DNA of 64,000 nucleotides from Marasmius tenuissimus (taxonomy: Eukaryota > Basidiomycota > Agaricomycetes > Agaricales > Marasmiaceae). Below the pieces are notes generated by a model. The model searched no databases. It was not told the DNA's origin and was given only the letters and a program-made list of their open reading frames with translations. The stretch spans positions 2,294,001-2,358,000 of the forward strand of contig JAQOTA010000053.1 in NCBI GenBank assembly GCA_029532415.1, written 5' to 3'. Made by a program: the position numbers and the translations under genes. This document shows positions 11,001 to 18,199 of the stretch, piece after piece (position 1 is the first letter of the stretch; each line of letters opens with the position of its first letter).

Positions 11001-11748
11001 AAATGCCAAGTCCGCAGCCACACCTTTACCTAGTGGTTACAGCCCGGTGAAGAATACTGAACCGGTTGATCCCATTATTCGCCAAAGATATCAATCTGTG
11101 ATTGGCTCATTACTCTATCTGGCGTTGGGAACACGTCCAGACATATCTTTTGCCATAATCAAGATGTCTCAGTTCAGTGTGAATCCAAGTCGCGAGCACC
11201 TGAACAAGGCATTGCATATAGTACGATACCTAGTAGGCACTCGTTTATACGATCTCGTCTACAATGGTAAATCAGATGGAGGACTCGTGGCCTTCGCTGA
11301 TTCAGATTGGGCAACTGATATTGATGACCGTAAATCACAGACTGGTTATCTTATAAAGCTTGCGAGTGCACCTGTTTGCTGGGTATCCCAGAAACAAAAG
11401 ACCGTCGCACTATCATCCACAGAAGCTGAATACATGGCTCTCTCTGATTGTACACGTCAGATTAAGTGGATGAAATCTCTACTCGAAGAAATTGGCTATC
11501 CAATGCAATCAATACCTTGTGTTAGCGACAATCAAGGCGCTATCTTTCTCAGTAGTAACGAAGTCTCTGAGAAGCGCACGGAACACATTGATATTAGATT
11601 TCATTTTATTCGGAATGCAGTTGCTGAGAAGGACGTTCTCATCTACTATGCACCCACTGCAGACCAACCTGCAGATCTTTTAACAAAGAATTTAGCCAAA
11701 GTAAAATTCGAGAAGTTTAGACAAGCTTTAGGCCTTCATTTTCAGTAG
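5074..11748 (+). CDS. Gag-Pol polyprotein, Ty1/copia type, RT box YVDN
   Basis: One 2,224-residue frame from ATG 5,074 (AATATGTCT; ATGs at 5,032/5,038 are alternatives). In order: a Gag helical domain (about 20-290); a Lys/Asn-rich basic region without a CCHC knuckle (about 295-365); an acidic Ser-rich linker; an extra region to about 990; protease with LDSGAS (Asp1016); the integrase zinc-binding H-H-C-C motif (about 1160-1210); the integrase core with Asp1225, Asp1287 and Glu1323 (D,D35E); a Pro/Asp-rich linker; reverse transcriptase (about 1748-1990); and RNase H with DSDWA, STEAEY and SDNQ. The element makes one polyprotein that would copy its RNA and insert the DNA. The RT box expected to be YVDD reads YVDN (Asp1910, Asn1911), so the second catalytic Asp is missing and RT activity is probably lost. 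No frameshifts or stops are seen. Confidence 0.96.
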   Translation: MSQNPSQHNSRTGSPQATSSPRTEPAPLGFTDSDTFWSFQPPGHTYNITNAQGGAAVPVFGNPDHPIYANVAADSFPAGSGAIMTIPELKDSAIWNAFFYKYTAYLQQQGIFQVLTETKPAASASGYAEWYTRNNKALGVFKSQVNQAFESLMTDDIKETIENFQKAFGQEDTARLLNIYEEFHHATFFSNQNPLPVITKMDQKRKELKVLGVDIPESLFVLIVIAKLPTGPWEMLKQKIIQEKKEDLKVVKLIALITNEWNRRRGAHESALAARISGIHRFIPSTAPPWSRQNRQPGGNSSRSNNRKNNNRSGNGNNNQKQNNNNQGNHNQQSQKGKGKGKGKAGKKKQNNQGKQNGRHLSANLACATFDQELMAPLRVYMANISTNPLDAIDTDTDSEHSSMPSLVTLSETDEIDMEISSDSSSEFEEGEVVEQPPIPTTSQWPPHDVNDPYAPWAPPLPESVPDIYFPTFAPSDFPYTPANQQSISQFLILYTQENVRNMGRSELRRSQYPTTICDIRLPLPIDVPFRGATSNWEDETRYREIMDIVKRRNISPEFIFIMIRTTTHVVVYPILHRACHNLTPRHALYLQNICEPILTVRAFSQTRFWTWDVQHLSEAILEINTTNWVKIVEAHPECVSVLEVFRIRNTRTPIPVQVYNPVFWGVHIKLGTEGDWLFGTASNQSVRGQRGGYKQNNKRNVRFVPRLNLRDQFDRRTTLSGWMHPVPCIDLSASQAQTAEVPNRSNSPPLPPPSDIDPGVFISHAIATAHAIAQAIMRPVSAPPIPCSPTRSFRGASPLGNNDNAEVDPWVVAQNDPRNTTTDNEGAEPVQSPATLHRPLNPVPRTIATNTYIGNISIISHDPDADTGLCPSTVIDLRSPSPLDLTRDNFTVIGASDDFDHDADDESDGDSGYSYGGEDWYGDNGIDDPEAWEESNDRGDWQVSLVPDNESLADKHEIQNANYRHHRHHHHILGFSRSECCINSSVFVETNVMSFSNLIASDSYIENTKEAWLLDSGASMHMTPFMSDFSDYQEFAYPLVVTTSAGDAANIHIQGSGTVLIQHTTSQGVTKVTKLFPVLYQPNSPHRIISDGKFQRDGYYTIGNHPETQIRYRKDNSLLMSFYPSHDQDNLRWMNAKILMGVTSFASVMSFAVIDFSVWHRRLGHANKDVIKKLADNVKGFPKGKALPLKEGICRGCAKGKMNNKPYPASDKCATEILELVHCDLLEFPTLSYHRKKFALTIIDDKSSHGWVYPLYAKDDTDQNLKAWKKEVETQTGKMVKKLRFDRGGEFLSNAQKQWYIDNGVVFHTSAPHIHQQNGRAERFNRTLRENSEAMRFHACAPESWWEFAILTTVHTYNRTPIRARKFKTPIELYEGKKPDVSYFRTFGCGAYAQIPKRKNKLAPKSKAMIFIGYEKGSKAYRFFRTTNNSIYVAAHAIFDENWFPKCQKEKPGSIEFDNTNEPVRSVPFNSYPFDGHDHNGEDDGHPPFDLDLPPPDDDGHMPGGDPPPNTDHGPMDDLHNHPPPADGPGSPKGPSNVPNQYGPDPSTAGPSNLNCNTTQGNTQTDNNPFSFRRDHQREWENLYPPPPPRRNPPRTRLLPERLRTNNVYGNRHPVQVERDIESDAHWQSQINPTNEPETIPNNQVPVPESENPPAPHDEEMDPPPNENEGEDMDTGEEGHVSILAQEGGVNYMDYLLSQAHALHGMQSSAYDTVREWSYKDILKRPKEEIPKWQKACRLELQSLKERDVFEEVPRPKSRKPIRSRWVFDVKSDGRFKARLVAKGFSQKEGIDFNELFSPVVRFETVQLLLALAALEDWEITALDVKTAFLYGALEEEIYMEQPEGFVTDSSKVWRLRKALYGLKQASRAWWHQCTESMKRLGFKRCLSDAGIYVFRKQGKLVIAVVYVDNALFMGNDKALMIHLKEEFKKIWECRDLGEPTEFLRMRISRDRKNRTIVLDQRDYLNKIIRRFGMINAKSAATPLPSGYSPVKNTEPVDPIIRQRYQSVIGSLLYLALGTRPDISFAIIKMSQFSVNPSREHLNKALHIVRYLVGTRLYDLVYNGKSDGGLVAFADSDWATDIDDRKSQTGYLIKLASAPVCWVSQKQKTVALSSTEAEYMALSDCTRQIKWMKSLLEEIGYPMQSIPCVSDNQGAIFLSSNEVSEKRTEHIDIRFHFIRNAVAEKDVLIYYAPTADQPADLLTKNLAKVKFEKFRQALGLHFQ

Positions 11749-11979
11749 ACGCTCAAAGGACATTTTTGCGGGTTGAACAGTTGACTCATCACGTGACTGA
11801 ACCTTTTGACCCGCACTCACTACTGTGACGTAGTTAAATTTTATTTTTACCTTTTGGCACTCCTGGGAATTGAACTCTGGACCTCACGCTCACAATGCAC
11901 CAAAATGGTGTTACCCAATATTACCATTAGACTAAATGATCTTTGGTAGTATCACTAACTCAAATCTTTATAAGAGTTT
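11749..11979 (+). other. 3' internal non-coding region with an antisense tRNA-like relic
   Basis: Between the gag-pol stop and the polypurine tract. On the minus strand, about 11,944-11,855, there is an A-box-like TTAGTCTAATGG and, after about 50 bases, a B-box-like GTTCAATTCC with ATTGTGAG (a GUG-like anticodon loop) between them. These are the features of tRNA-His. The acceptor and anticodon stems do not pair well and there is extra sequence after the D arm, so it is not called as a functional tRNA. Confidence 0.4.
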
Positions 11980-11991
11980 AGTGAGGGGGAG
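11980..11991 (+). other. Polypurine tract
   Basis: GTGAGGGGGAG directly abuts the right LTR at 11992. It is the expected primer for plus-strand DNA synthesis. Confidence 0.8.
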
Positions 11992-12515
11992 TGTTGAACA
12001 TGTGACTACCATGTGATACACTTTATTGACGTGTTGTTTACGCGTCTATTATTTATAGACTCTTTACTATGACACTTGCACTTGTATGAAAGATTCTGTA
12101 CTTACTCAGACGGACTCTGTAGTTAGTCAGTACTCACACCTTATCTCTATGGTTTATAACAAGGTTCAGCTTTGCACCCAATAGCGTTCAAAGCTGACTG
12201 AGCTTTCTCTCTAGATTACTTAGATAGAAAGCTAGTATGACTATGCCTACTTATTCACTCTGCTCTTTGAGCACTTATGCTTACTGATATGCAATATGTA
12301 CCATATGCTATATTCTCACTTACCTATGTTCTATGACTTGTAGATAGACAAGGACTCTTGTATAAAAGCTGGAGACTTTGCGTCTCAAAGCTTTAGGACA
12401 ATCTACTCGATTATCACCTCTAGCAAGCATCTACAAGAACACAAGAATTCTCTTATAGTCAATATGTGAGGTTTTAGTTTCATCTCACTGTGCATTTAAC
12501 TATGCTGGCTCAATA
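11992..12515 (+). repeat. 3' LTR
   Basis: Same length as the left LTR and one substitution apart (G at 12382). Followed at once by the target duplication GAGGC (12516-12520). It would supply the polyadenylation site for the element transcript. Confidence 0.96.
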
Positions 12516-12578
12516 GAGGCGCCATTCTCTCCTTATGCTAGGATCTGAGCCTTTTACTAGCCGCTCGGGACTCGCTCT

Positions 12579-12962
12579 CACTGCTGCCCAATTATGCTTT
12601 TACGTCCGAAATTAGCAAGGTAAAAGGCTTCGTAAAACATTTCATTTTGCGGCCAAATTCACTGGCGTCAAAAAGATATTTTCAAGCGCGCAAAAACAAT
12701 TGAAGTACACGAGGCAAAAAGAAGACTTTTACGAGCGCAAAACTGTCCCGGATAAATCTCGGAAGCGTTTTTACGGGCGTAAAAAGGCAAAAATCCAGAA
12801 AAACGTCACGTTTTTCGCTCGAAAAAGTAACCTTTTTCTTGACTGTTTTGCGCGCTAAAAAAATTGGCTTTGACGCCCGTGAATTTGGTCGCAAATTCAC
12901 ACCTTTTACGAAGCCTTTTACCCCAATAATTGCGGGCGTAAAAACCTGGTTGGCCAGCAGTG
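12579..12962. mobile_element. Foldback MITE with long inverted arms
   Basis: A 384-bp element that begins CACTGCTG and ends CAGCAGTG, flanked by TCT (12576-12578 and 12963-12965), a likely 3-bp target duplication. The arms pair over more than 100 bases with mismatches. For example, the block with GGTAAAAGGCTTCGTAAAA (near 12,620) is matched in reverse near 12,922, and AAATTCACTGGCGTC is matched by GACGCCCGTGAATTT. The whole element folds into one long imperfect hairpin. It encodes nothing. The superfamily is uncertain. Confidence 0.75.
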
Positions 12963-13074
12963 TCTAGTACTCGTATTACCTAGTCATTTCTTATCTGTTT
13001 TTTGCTGAAATCGCACAAAAACAAGGCTCCAAAGCTGCTTTTAATAGCAGGCGCTACATCGGAGGCCCACTGAG

Positions 13075-14800
13075 TGGTTTCCGCTCGTTGCATCTCACCC
13101 CATGAACATTCACCTCATCTCTTCGACCTTGGACCCCATGTCCATCAAATCTCTTCCTTCCCCCAAGAATCCGTCCAATCTGAATTTCTCCTCGTTCATA
13201 GACTTTCCAACCCTCATACCCCAACTTCAGACTCGCGATTGGCTTCATCTGAAATACCTATCCCCAATTGCAGTCCCCCCTTAGATTTGGTACCCGTTCG
13301 TGTCTCGCCACCCGAGCTGGGGTCCTCGACGACCGTAACACAACAGCCAATAAGCGGGCTCCAATTGGAGCGAGGCAGAGAAGGAAACGAAATGGATTAC
13401 CCATGCTCCAAGGGTTGTAGACGGAAACGTATGGACTTTCAAATGGGATTACCGCCACCGTACCAACGCGCCTTTCGAGTTTTTTGCTTGGATAGCAGAG
13501 ACGGGTGGGAATGAGATGGCGATGAAGGTTTCTAGCGGGGTGGAGTATGGGAGCGAGTTCGATCCTAACAAAGATGTTTTCGCAGAGGTCTATGGTCTCC
13601 TAGTTTTGAATACTGACGTTGTTTTATGTTCTCGATAATTATATGGATAAACAGCCAACTTGACGTTCGACATACCAGTGCGACAAGGCTCTGACCGGGC
13701 TGCTAGCTTTACCATTACTGCTCGACGTACCCTATGGGGCGGCAATCTACTTTGGAGCGGCCAGGTAGCCAGTAAGAATGCCCTCTCATGCTCCTTGTCC
13801 CTCGAATGATACTACGAGCATGGACACCGACTCACTGATGTAACACTGAGGATGGTGGGTAGACGACGGTGTCGTGCAAAAGCTTGTGAGCGGGTCAACC
13901 GTCGAGAGAGACTTTAACTATAAAGTCATTGGACGGGGCCTCGGGATCCGACTGCACCTAAGGTAGAAGCATTAGGATCGTGCATTATCTTCAAGGTACT
14001 ACAAGACAACAGACTACATATACTACAACGAGATCTCTGATAACGTGCCAAACCTCAGCGTCGGACGCGCCTCGTCCACTTGTGAAGTCTGACTAAATTG
14101 AGGAGGTATTTTAGTTCCGTGGCCTCACTGCCGCCGTACCGATGCGGGTTTCAAGTTTTGGCTTGGATAGCGGATACTTGTGGGAATGAGACAGCAATAG
14201 AGGTTTATAACGAGGCGGAGTTTGGGAGGGGGTTAAGTTCTACCAAAGATACTTTCATAGAGGTCTATGGTCTCCTGGTTTTGAATACTGTACGTTGTTG
14301 TATGCTCTCGATATTTATATGCATAAATAGCCAACTTGAAGTTCGACATACCAGTGCAATAAGACTCCGATCGGGCTGCTAGATCACTGCTGCTCGACGT
14401 ACCCTTTGGGGCGGCATATTTACTTCGGAGGGCGGTCAGGTAGCTACATAGTAAGAATGCTCTCTAATGTTTCCTGTACCCCAAAAAATACTACATGGAC
14501 ACCAACTTATTGATTTAAAATTGAGGATGGTGGGTGGGCAACGGTGTCAGCGGGAGACTAACTATGAACAGATTATCTAGCGACGGATTGACAGGTACAA
14601 CCGTCACTGCGTTGACGATGGAACTTCGGAAATCAAGTGCGTCTGAAAAAGAAACGTCGGGATCCATGATTTCTGAAGTACTACAAAATTTAAATAGCAG
14701 ACTATATGATACAGTGAAAGGTCTGACAACGCGGCAAGCTTCAGCGGATGTGCCTCGTCTACATGTGAAGTCTGACTAGATTGAGGAGGTATTTTAGTTG
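13075..14800 (+). pseudogene. Degenerate plus-strand gene relic with a 676-bp tandem duplication
   Basis: Sequence at 13,090-13,440 is related to 34,730-35,115. The following part (13,452-14,127) is repeated directly at 14,128-14,800, with period about 676. A third diverged copy sits at 35,115-35,890 and a short piece near 24,430-24,500. The recurring coding phrase gives FAWIA-[ED]-T-x-GNE and, further on, EVYGLLVLNT, but stops and frame breaks interrupt it in every copy. I recognise no function. It travels with the 3' flank of the minus-strand array genes, so it marks the duplication unit. Confidence 0.5.
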
Positions 14801-14848
14801 CATGGCCTGCAGAGATTGAGAACGAATGACTTTGCCTCGGACAGGATG

Positions 14849-15073
14849 TCAATTGACGTCCACGTCGAGTGTCCCCGTCGTAGTGGCTAGTTCACTGGAG
14901 ACCTCTGTGGGTAACGGGAGATACAATGGCGACCAAAAGCTGGTAGAGCCTAGCCGAGTCCCAGAGGTCGCAGACCTTGAGGGGGCTGATTCAATTGGAG
15001 TGACATCTTCGATCTCTTCGATGTTCGACGTCGGTATCAAAGATCTGCTTTCAGACGGAGTTTCTGCCAACAT
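14849..15073 (-). pseudogene. Stranded last exon of array copy A
   Basis: The minus-strand frame ends at a TGA at 14,849-14,851. It encodes the same Ser/Thr/Pro-rich tail found at the end of copies B-D (shared phrases GTRLG, FWSP, and a final acidic Asp-Val-Asp). The preceding acceptor (GTTGGCAG) and phase-1 join are conserved. The upstream exon is now separated from it by the insertion at 15,126-15,794, so it is probably no longer part of the protein. Confidence 0.6.
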
Positions 15074-15125
15074 AATTGAAGGTCAGGCAATGTCAGATGG
15101 ATGAGAGAGATGAAGTGAACCTTGG

Positions 15126-15794
15126 TTACGGATTCGGACTCGGAGTTTACGGAGAACCGTTCTTATCTGACCGAGGTGCACACTTTATCGTGTCCCCCGA
15201 TCAACTCGGACTTTACTACACAATTAGTGTACTTTTCGGGTCAATACCAACTCAATTTCCCCTTATTCGGCTTACTTCCTGGTAAATATCTCCAGTCCCT
15301 TATTTCGACCGGATAATTTCCTTTTTCACTGAGGTGCATTCGGACCAAATTGCATCCTTCACAATTTGGCCCCAGCGCCTGGACTAAGACTTCCACAGGC
15401 CTTCCTCTGTTAGTCATATACTGACAGTTAACTGCCTTCCTCTACTGTGCCTGCGTCGCGACATCTCAAGCTATGAGGAGCTGGCCATTGAATAATAAGG
15501 TCAGCGGCAGTACTACACACTGCACTATGGGCGCTACAGCATTTCCAGGCCGCAAAATAAATTTAAATCAATTGATTCAAGTACTACACTTGCACAATGT
15601 CTAGCCTACAACCTCCTACAACTGGTAGCTGAGTTGATAGCATATGTTTGAAATACTCACCGGTGCACAAAGGAGTACGTGATCACTAGCACTGATAATC
15701 AGTCAAGGAGGCGGAGGAGGAAAGGAAATTGCACGGCCCACGGAATTCGAATCCGTACTCGCCTGCTGCGCCGCGGCAGGTCCCACCTTATGAA
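15126..15794. mobile_element. 669-bp insertion in copy A with a B-box-like end
   Basis: In copies B and D the plus strand reads continuously from AACCTTGG into TGAA-TTC at this point. In copy A, 669 unrelated bases separate CCTTGG from TGAACTTGG. Near the right end, ACGGA-ATTCGAA-TCCGT (about 15,738-15,754) forms a perfect 5-bp stem with a 7-base loop like a tRNA T-arm, next to a GC-rich hairpin (CCTGC...GCAGG). This suggests a tRNA-derived SINE or other small element. No clean target duplication, A-rich tail or encoded protein is seen. Confidence 0.5.
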
Positions 15795-17604
15795 TGAACT
15801 TGGAACCGATCCGAGTCGTTCACAGGCTGAAAAAGGATATGATCATATCCGAGATGACGAGCGAAATCAGTAGTGGAAGGGTCGAATCCCCGGAGGAGCT
15901 GATATTGGTGTATGCGTTGGTAGTGTTCGTTGTGCCAAGAGCACCCGATGGACCGGGTCCCATAATCAAGCTCGTTGGGAAGACCGAGGGCGCGACAGGT
16001 ATCAGACGAGAGCGGAGAGCGACCATCTTTGTGAAAAGACCAATAATGAAGGGAAGAGGTTTTGTACCCAAACCTTGTCATCATCGTCTTCTTGCCCAGG
16101 TCGGGAGGTGGTGGGCGAACAAAGATGTAGGTTGGCTGTTGGGATTGTCGCTCGTGTTGGGCTACAGAGCGATCCAGAGAGCCGCTTGTCTTCAACCGAG
16201 CATAAAGGGGGACAAGGGCTGTGAAATGTTAACAGGTGGAAAGGGAATGCAATCTCAACAACGCACTGTAATCGCTCAAATCATCCTCCAAAGTGACTCC
16301 GCGATCGTGAAAGATTCTCCAAGCTTGCGACAGCCAGGCGAACTCTGTATTCTTTTTCAACTCCAAATAAAGGTCCAATGGACCAACGAGTGTGAATCTA
16401 CTCAAGCCGTCAGATAAACAAAGCACCTCAATTGCTTTCAGCTCACCTAGTCAGCCCATTTTCCAGTACTTTTCGATCTTTAAGACAATCGCCATTGCTC
16501 GTCCAGGCGATGTTTGCGGCGGCAATGGGCGTGTCTGTCGACTTTGAGATGACAGTTGAGTGGGAGACTTGTACATCGACCCGCGACGCAGACGAGATGG
16601 TTGAATGGATGACGTAGTGATCCACTTTCTCCGACTTCAGACTCGCCATGAAGCGCAACAAAACATCTTCTTGAAGAAGATCTGCCGTCAAAGGCAAGTC
16701 TGAGTCCCCAAACCATCGCCCTCCGTATCCGATCTGAAAGTCTGGCCCTGGTGGACCACGACAGATTACTCCCCTCCCACGATCCATCCACAGCTCGTCG
16801 CTCTTGCAACCCAGTTGTACCTGTAACCAGTTCATTCGAGTGTATCCAAATATTACAATGGCTACTCACAGCTACAGTACTCAGATACATCAGACCCAAC
16901 TTCTCCGTATCGCTCTCCAACTGCGATGCCGGTGCCAGATCTACAATAAAAACATCAGCGAGACCCGACCCAGAGCATGCCTCCACCTACCGTTGTACAA
17001 TATGAGTGATGGAATGGACGACTTGCTATACCCATAGATTTGCGACGCATTTGACGTCCTAGCGTGACATGAGCATCCATAATAAATGACAATTGGAGGG
17101 AGTACCCACAGTGTGGTCGATAGCATCCGAAAGTCTTCAAGAAAAGCCTGGGATGGGAATCAGACTATTCCTTGAACTCGAAAATCAATAGGCATACCAT
17201 CTGTGCATCTGGTCCGCTATACTGCAGCATTGTAAATACCATTCCCGGTTGCTCTAACACCCTTGCTGTACAGATTGTCTTGTCGGCCCGAGGCCCACAT
17301 ATATCTTTCCACCGCTCTTCTCCCTTGTCGTCCAACCATCGCGGGTACGTGGAAGACCCAACATCCCTCAGCTTGAAGATCCCGCCGAGCTTCAGCTTGA
17401 AATACTGAAACCAATTATCAGATTCTTGCGAATCGAAGAACTGTATCCTCTCACCTCATCGAATTCTGAAGGTTCCTCCTCCTTCGCTTGGATGATAGTC
17501 GTCGTATAATTGTTGTTGTTGTTGTACTGATCTCCCTGAACCTGGTTGAAGGTACCGCCGAAGATCCGAAAGTTCCGCGCCTTGTGGAAGAACTGGGAGG
17601 CCAT
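15788..17604 (-). CDS. Array gene copy A: GGxFN-motif protein of unknown function, truncated
   Basis: Starts at ATG 17,604 (MASQFFHKARNF) and follows the eight-exon path seen in B-D. Exon 1 carries GGTFNQVQGDQY and a poly-Asn run and ends at FDE; the intron begins GTGAGAGG. Later exons carry LRDVGSSTYPRW, the YSGPDAQ block, SNASQIYGYS, DLAPASQL, LWMDRGRG with CRGPPGP, AWLSQAW, then SSLHYWSF and FDPSTTDFARHLGYD. All joins keep frame. After DSDRFQVHS the frame hits TAA at 15,788-15,790, inside the 669-bp insertion, so about 70 C-terminal residues are lost. A 27-base in-frame insertion follows DLGK relative to the other copies. No catalytic motif is recognised. The family is familiar as unannotated multicopy mushroom proteins. 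Confidence 0.65.
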
Positions 17605-17959
17605 TGAGACTGTGGGTGAAGGGGCTTGGTAGAGGGGAGAAGGTGATAGTCAAGGGACAAGGCAAGTCGTCCGGATGCAGCGTGGTTGACGCATCGTGAT
17701 ACTCAAAAGCAACACCTCATTGGGATCGCCGCACCAGACCCGCGATATTGCACGACCGCTGACTTTATCGATAGGAATCAGACTCCTGTCACTGTGTCAG
17801 CGGCACAGTCCGAGAATAAGACTCACCGCAGTAGTAACACCGTCTTTGGATTTCTAGCTTCTATCACGGTGTATACCCATTCGAGGTTCGTGTAGAGACT
17901 TTTGATGAGGCGGTACGCTGCGTGGTCGACAAAAAGTAGACCTGAAGCATGTCCCTACC

Positions 17960-17997
17960 TGACGATGGCAAGCATGTATGTATGCTTGCCATCGTCA
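17960..17997. repeat. Perfect 16-bp inverted repeat, 6-base loop
   Basis: The left arm TGACGATGGCAAGCAT (17960-17975), loop GTATGT and a fully complementary right arm (17982-17997) form a strong hairpin. It lies within an extra segment of about 85 bases, absent from the equivalent place upstream of copy D, so it came in with a small insertion or expansion. Confidence 0.8.
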
Positions 17998-18199
17998 CAG
18001 TCAGGTCAGTTACAGGCCTAGACAAAAAGGCTCCAGGGAGAGTTGAACATTGGTTGTGAGAAGAGAGAAGCTGTCGGCCCAGGCCTGAACAAAATCCTCT
18101 CAATAAGCGCCCACTGACGATGGGGCTTTCAGTCAAACCACGACCACCACAATGCCAGCACCCAAGTACCAACGCCTCCTTCTGGATCTCACACCTACC

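Larger units (their letters stand above)
3676..12515 (+). mobile_element. Complete Ty1/copia LTR retrotransposon
   Basis: An 8,840-bp element bounded by two 524-bp direct LTRs, with a 5-bp target duplication GAGGC (3671-3675 and 12516-12520). It has a primer-binding site directly after the left LTR, one gag-pol frame, and a purine tract directly before the right LTR. Domain order protease, integrase, reverse transcriptase, RNase H defines the copia (Pseudoviridae) type. The LTRs differ at one position only (A at 4066, G at 12382), so the insertion is very young. It is longer than usual for copia elements (about 5-6 kb), mainly because of extra coding sequence between gag and protease. Confidence 0.97.

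Noticed and set aside
11855..11944. Calling the antisense His-like sequence a working tRNA gene
   Set aside because: The A and B boxes fit but the acceptor and anticodon stems do not pair, and extra bases follow the D arm.
12682..12900. 72-residue minus-strand frame in the foldback element
   Set aside because: It spans the hairpin arms and loop and is an artefact of A/T-rich repeats.
15736..15790. Functional tRNA near a T-arm-like hairpin
   Set aside because: No acceptor stem, D arm or anticodon arm can be formed around it; kept only as a SINE hint.
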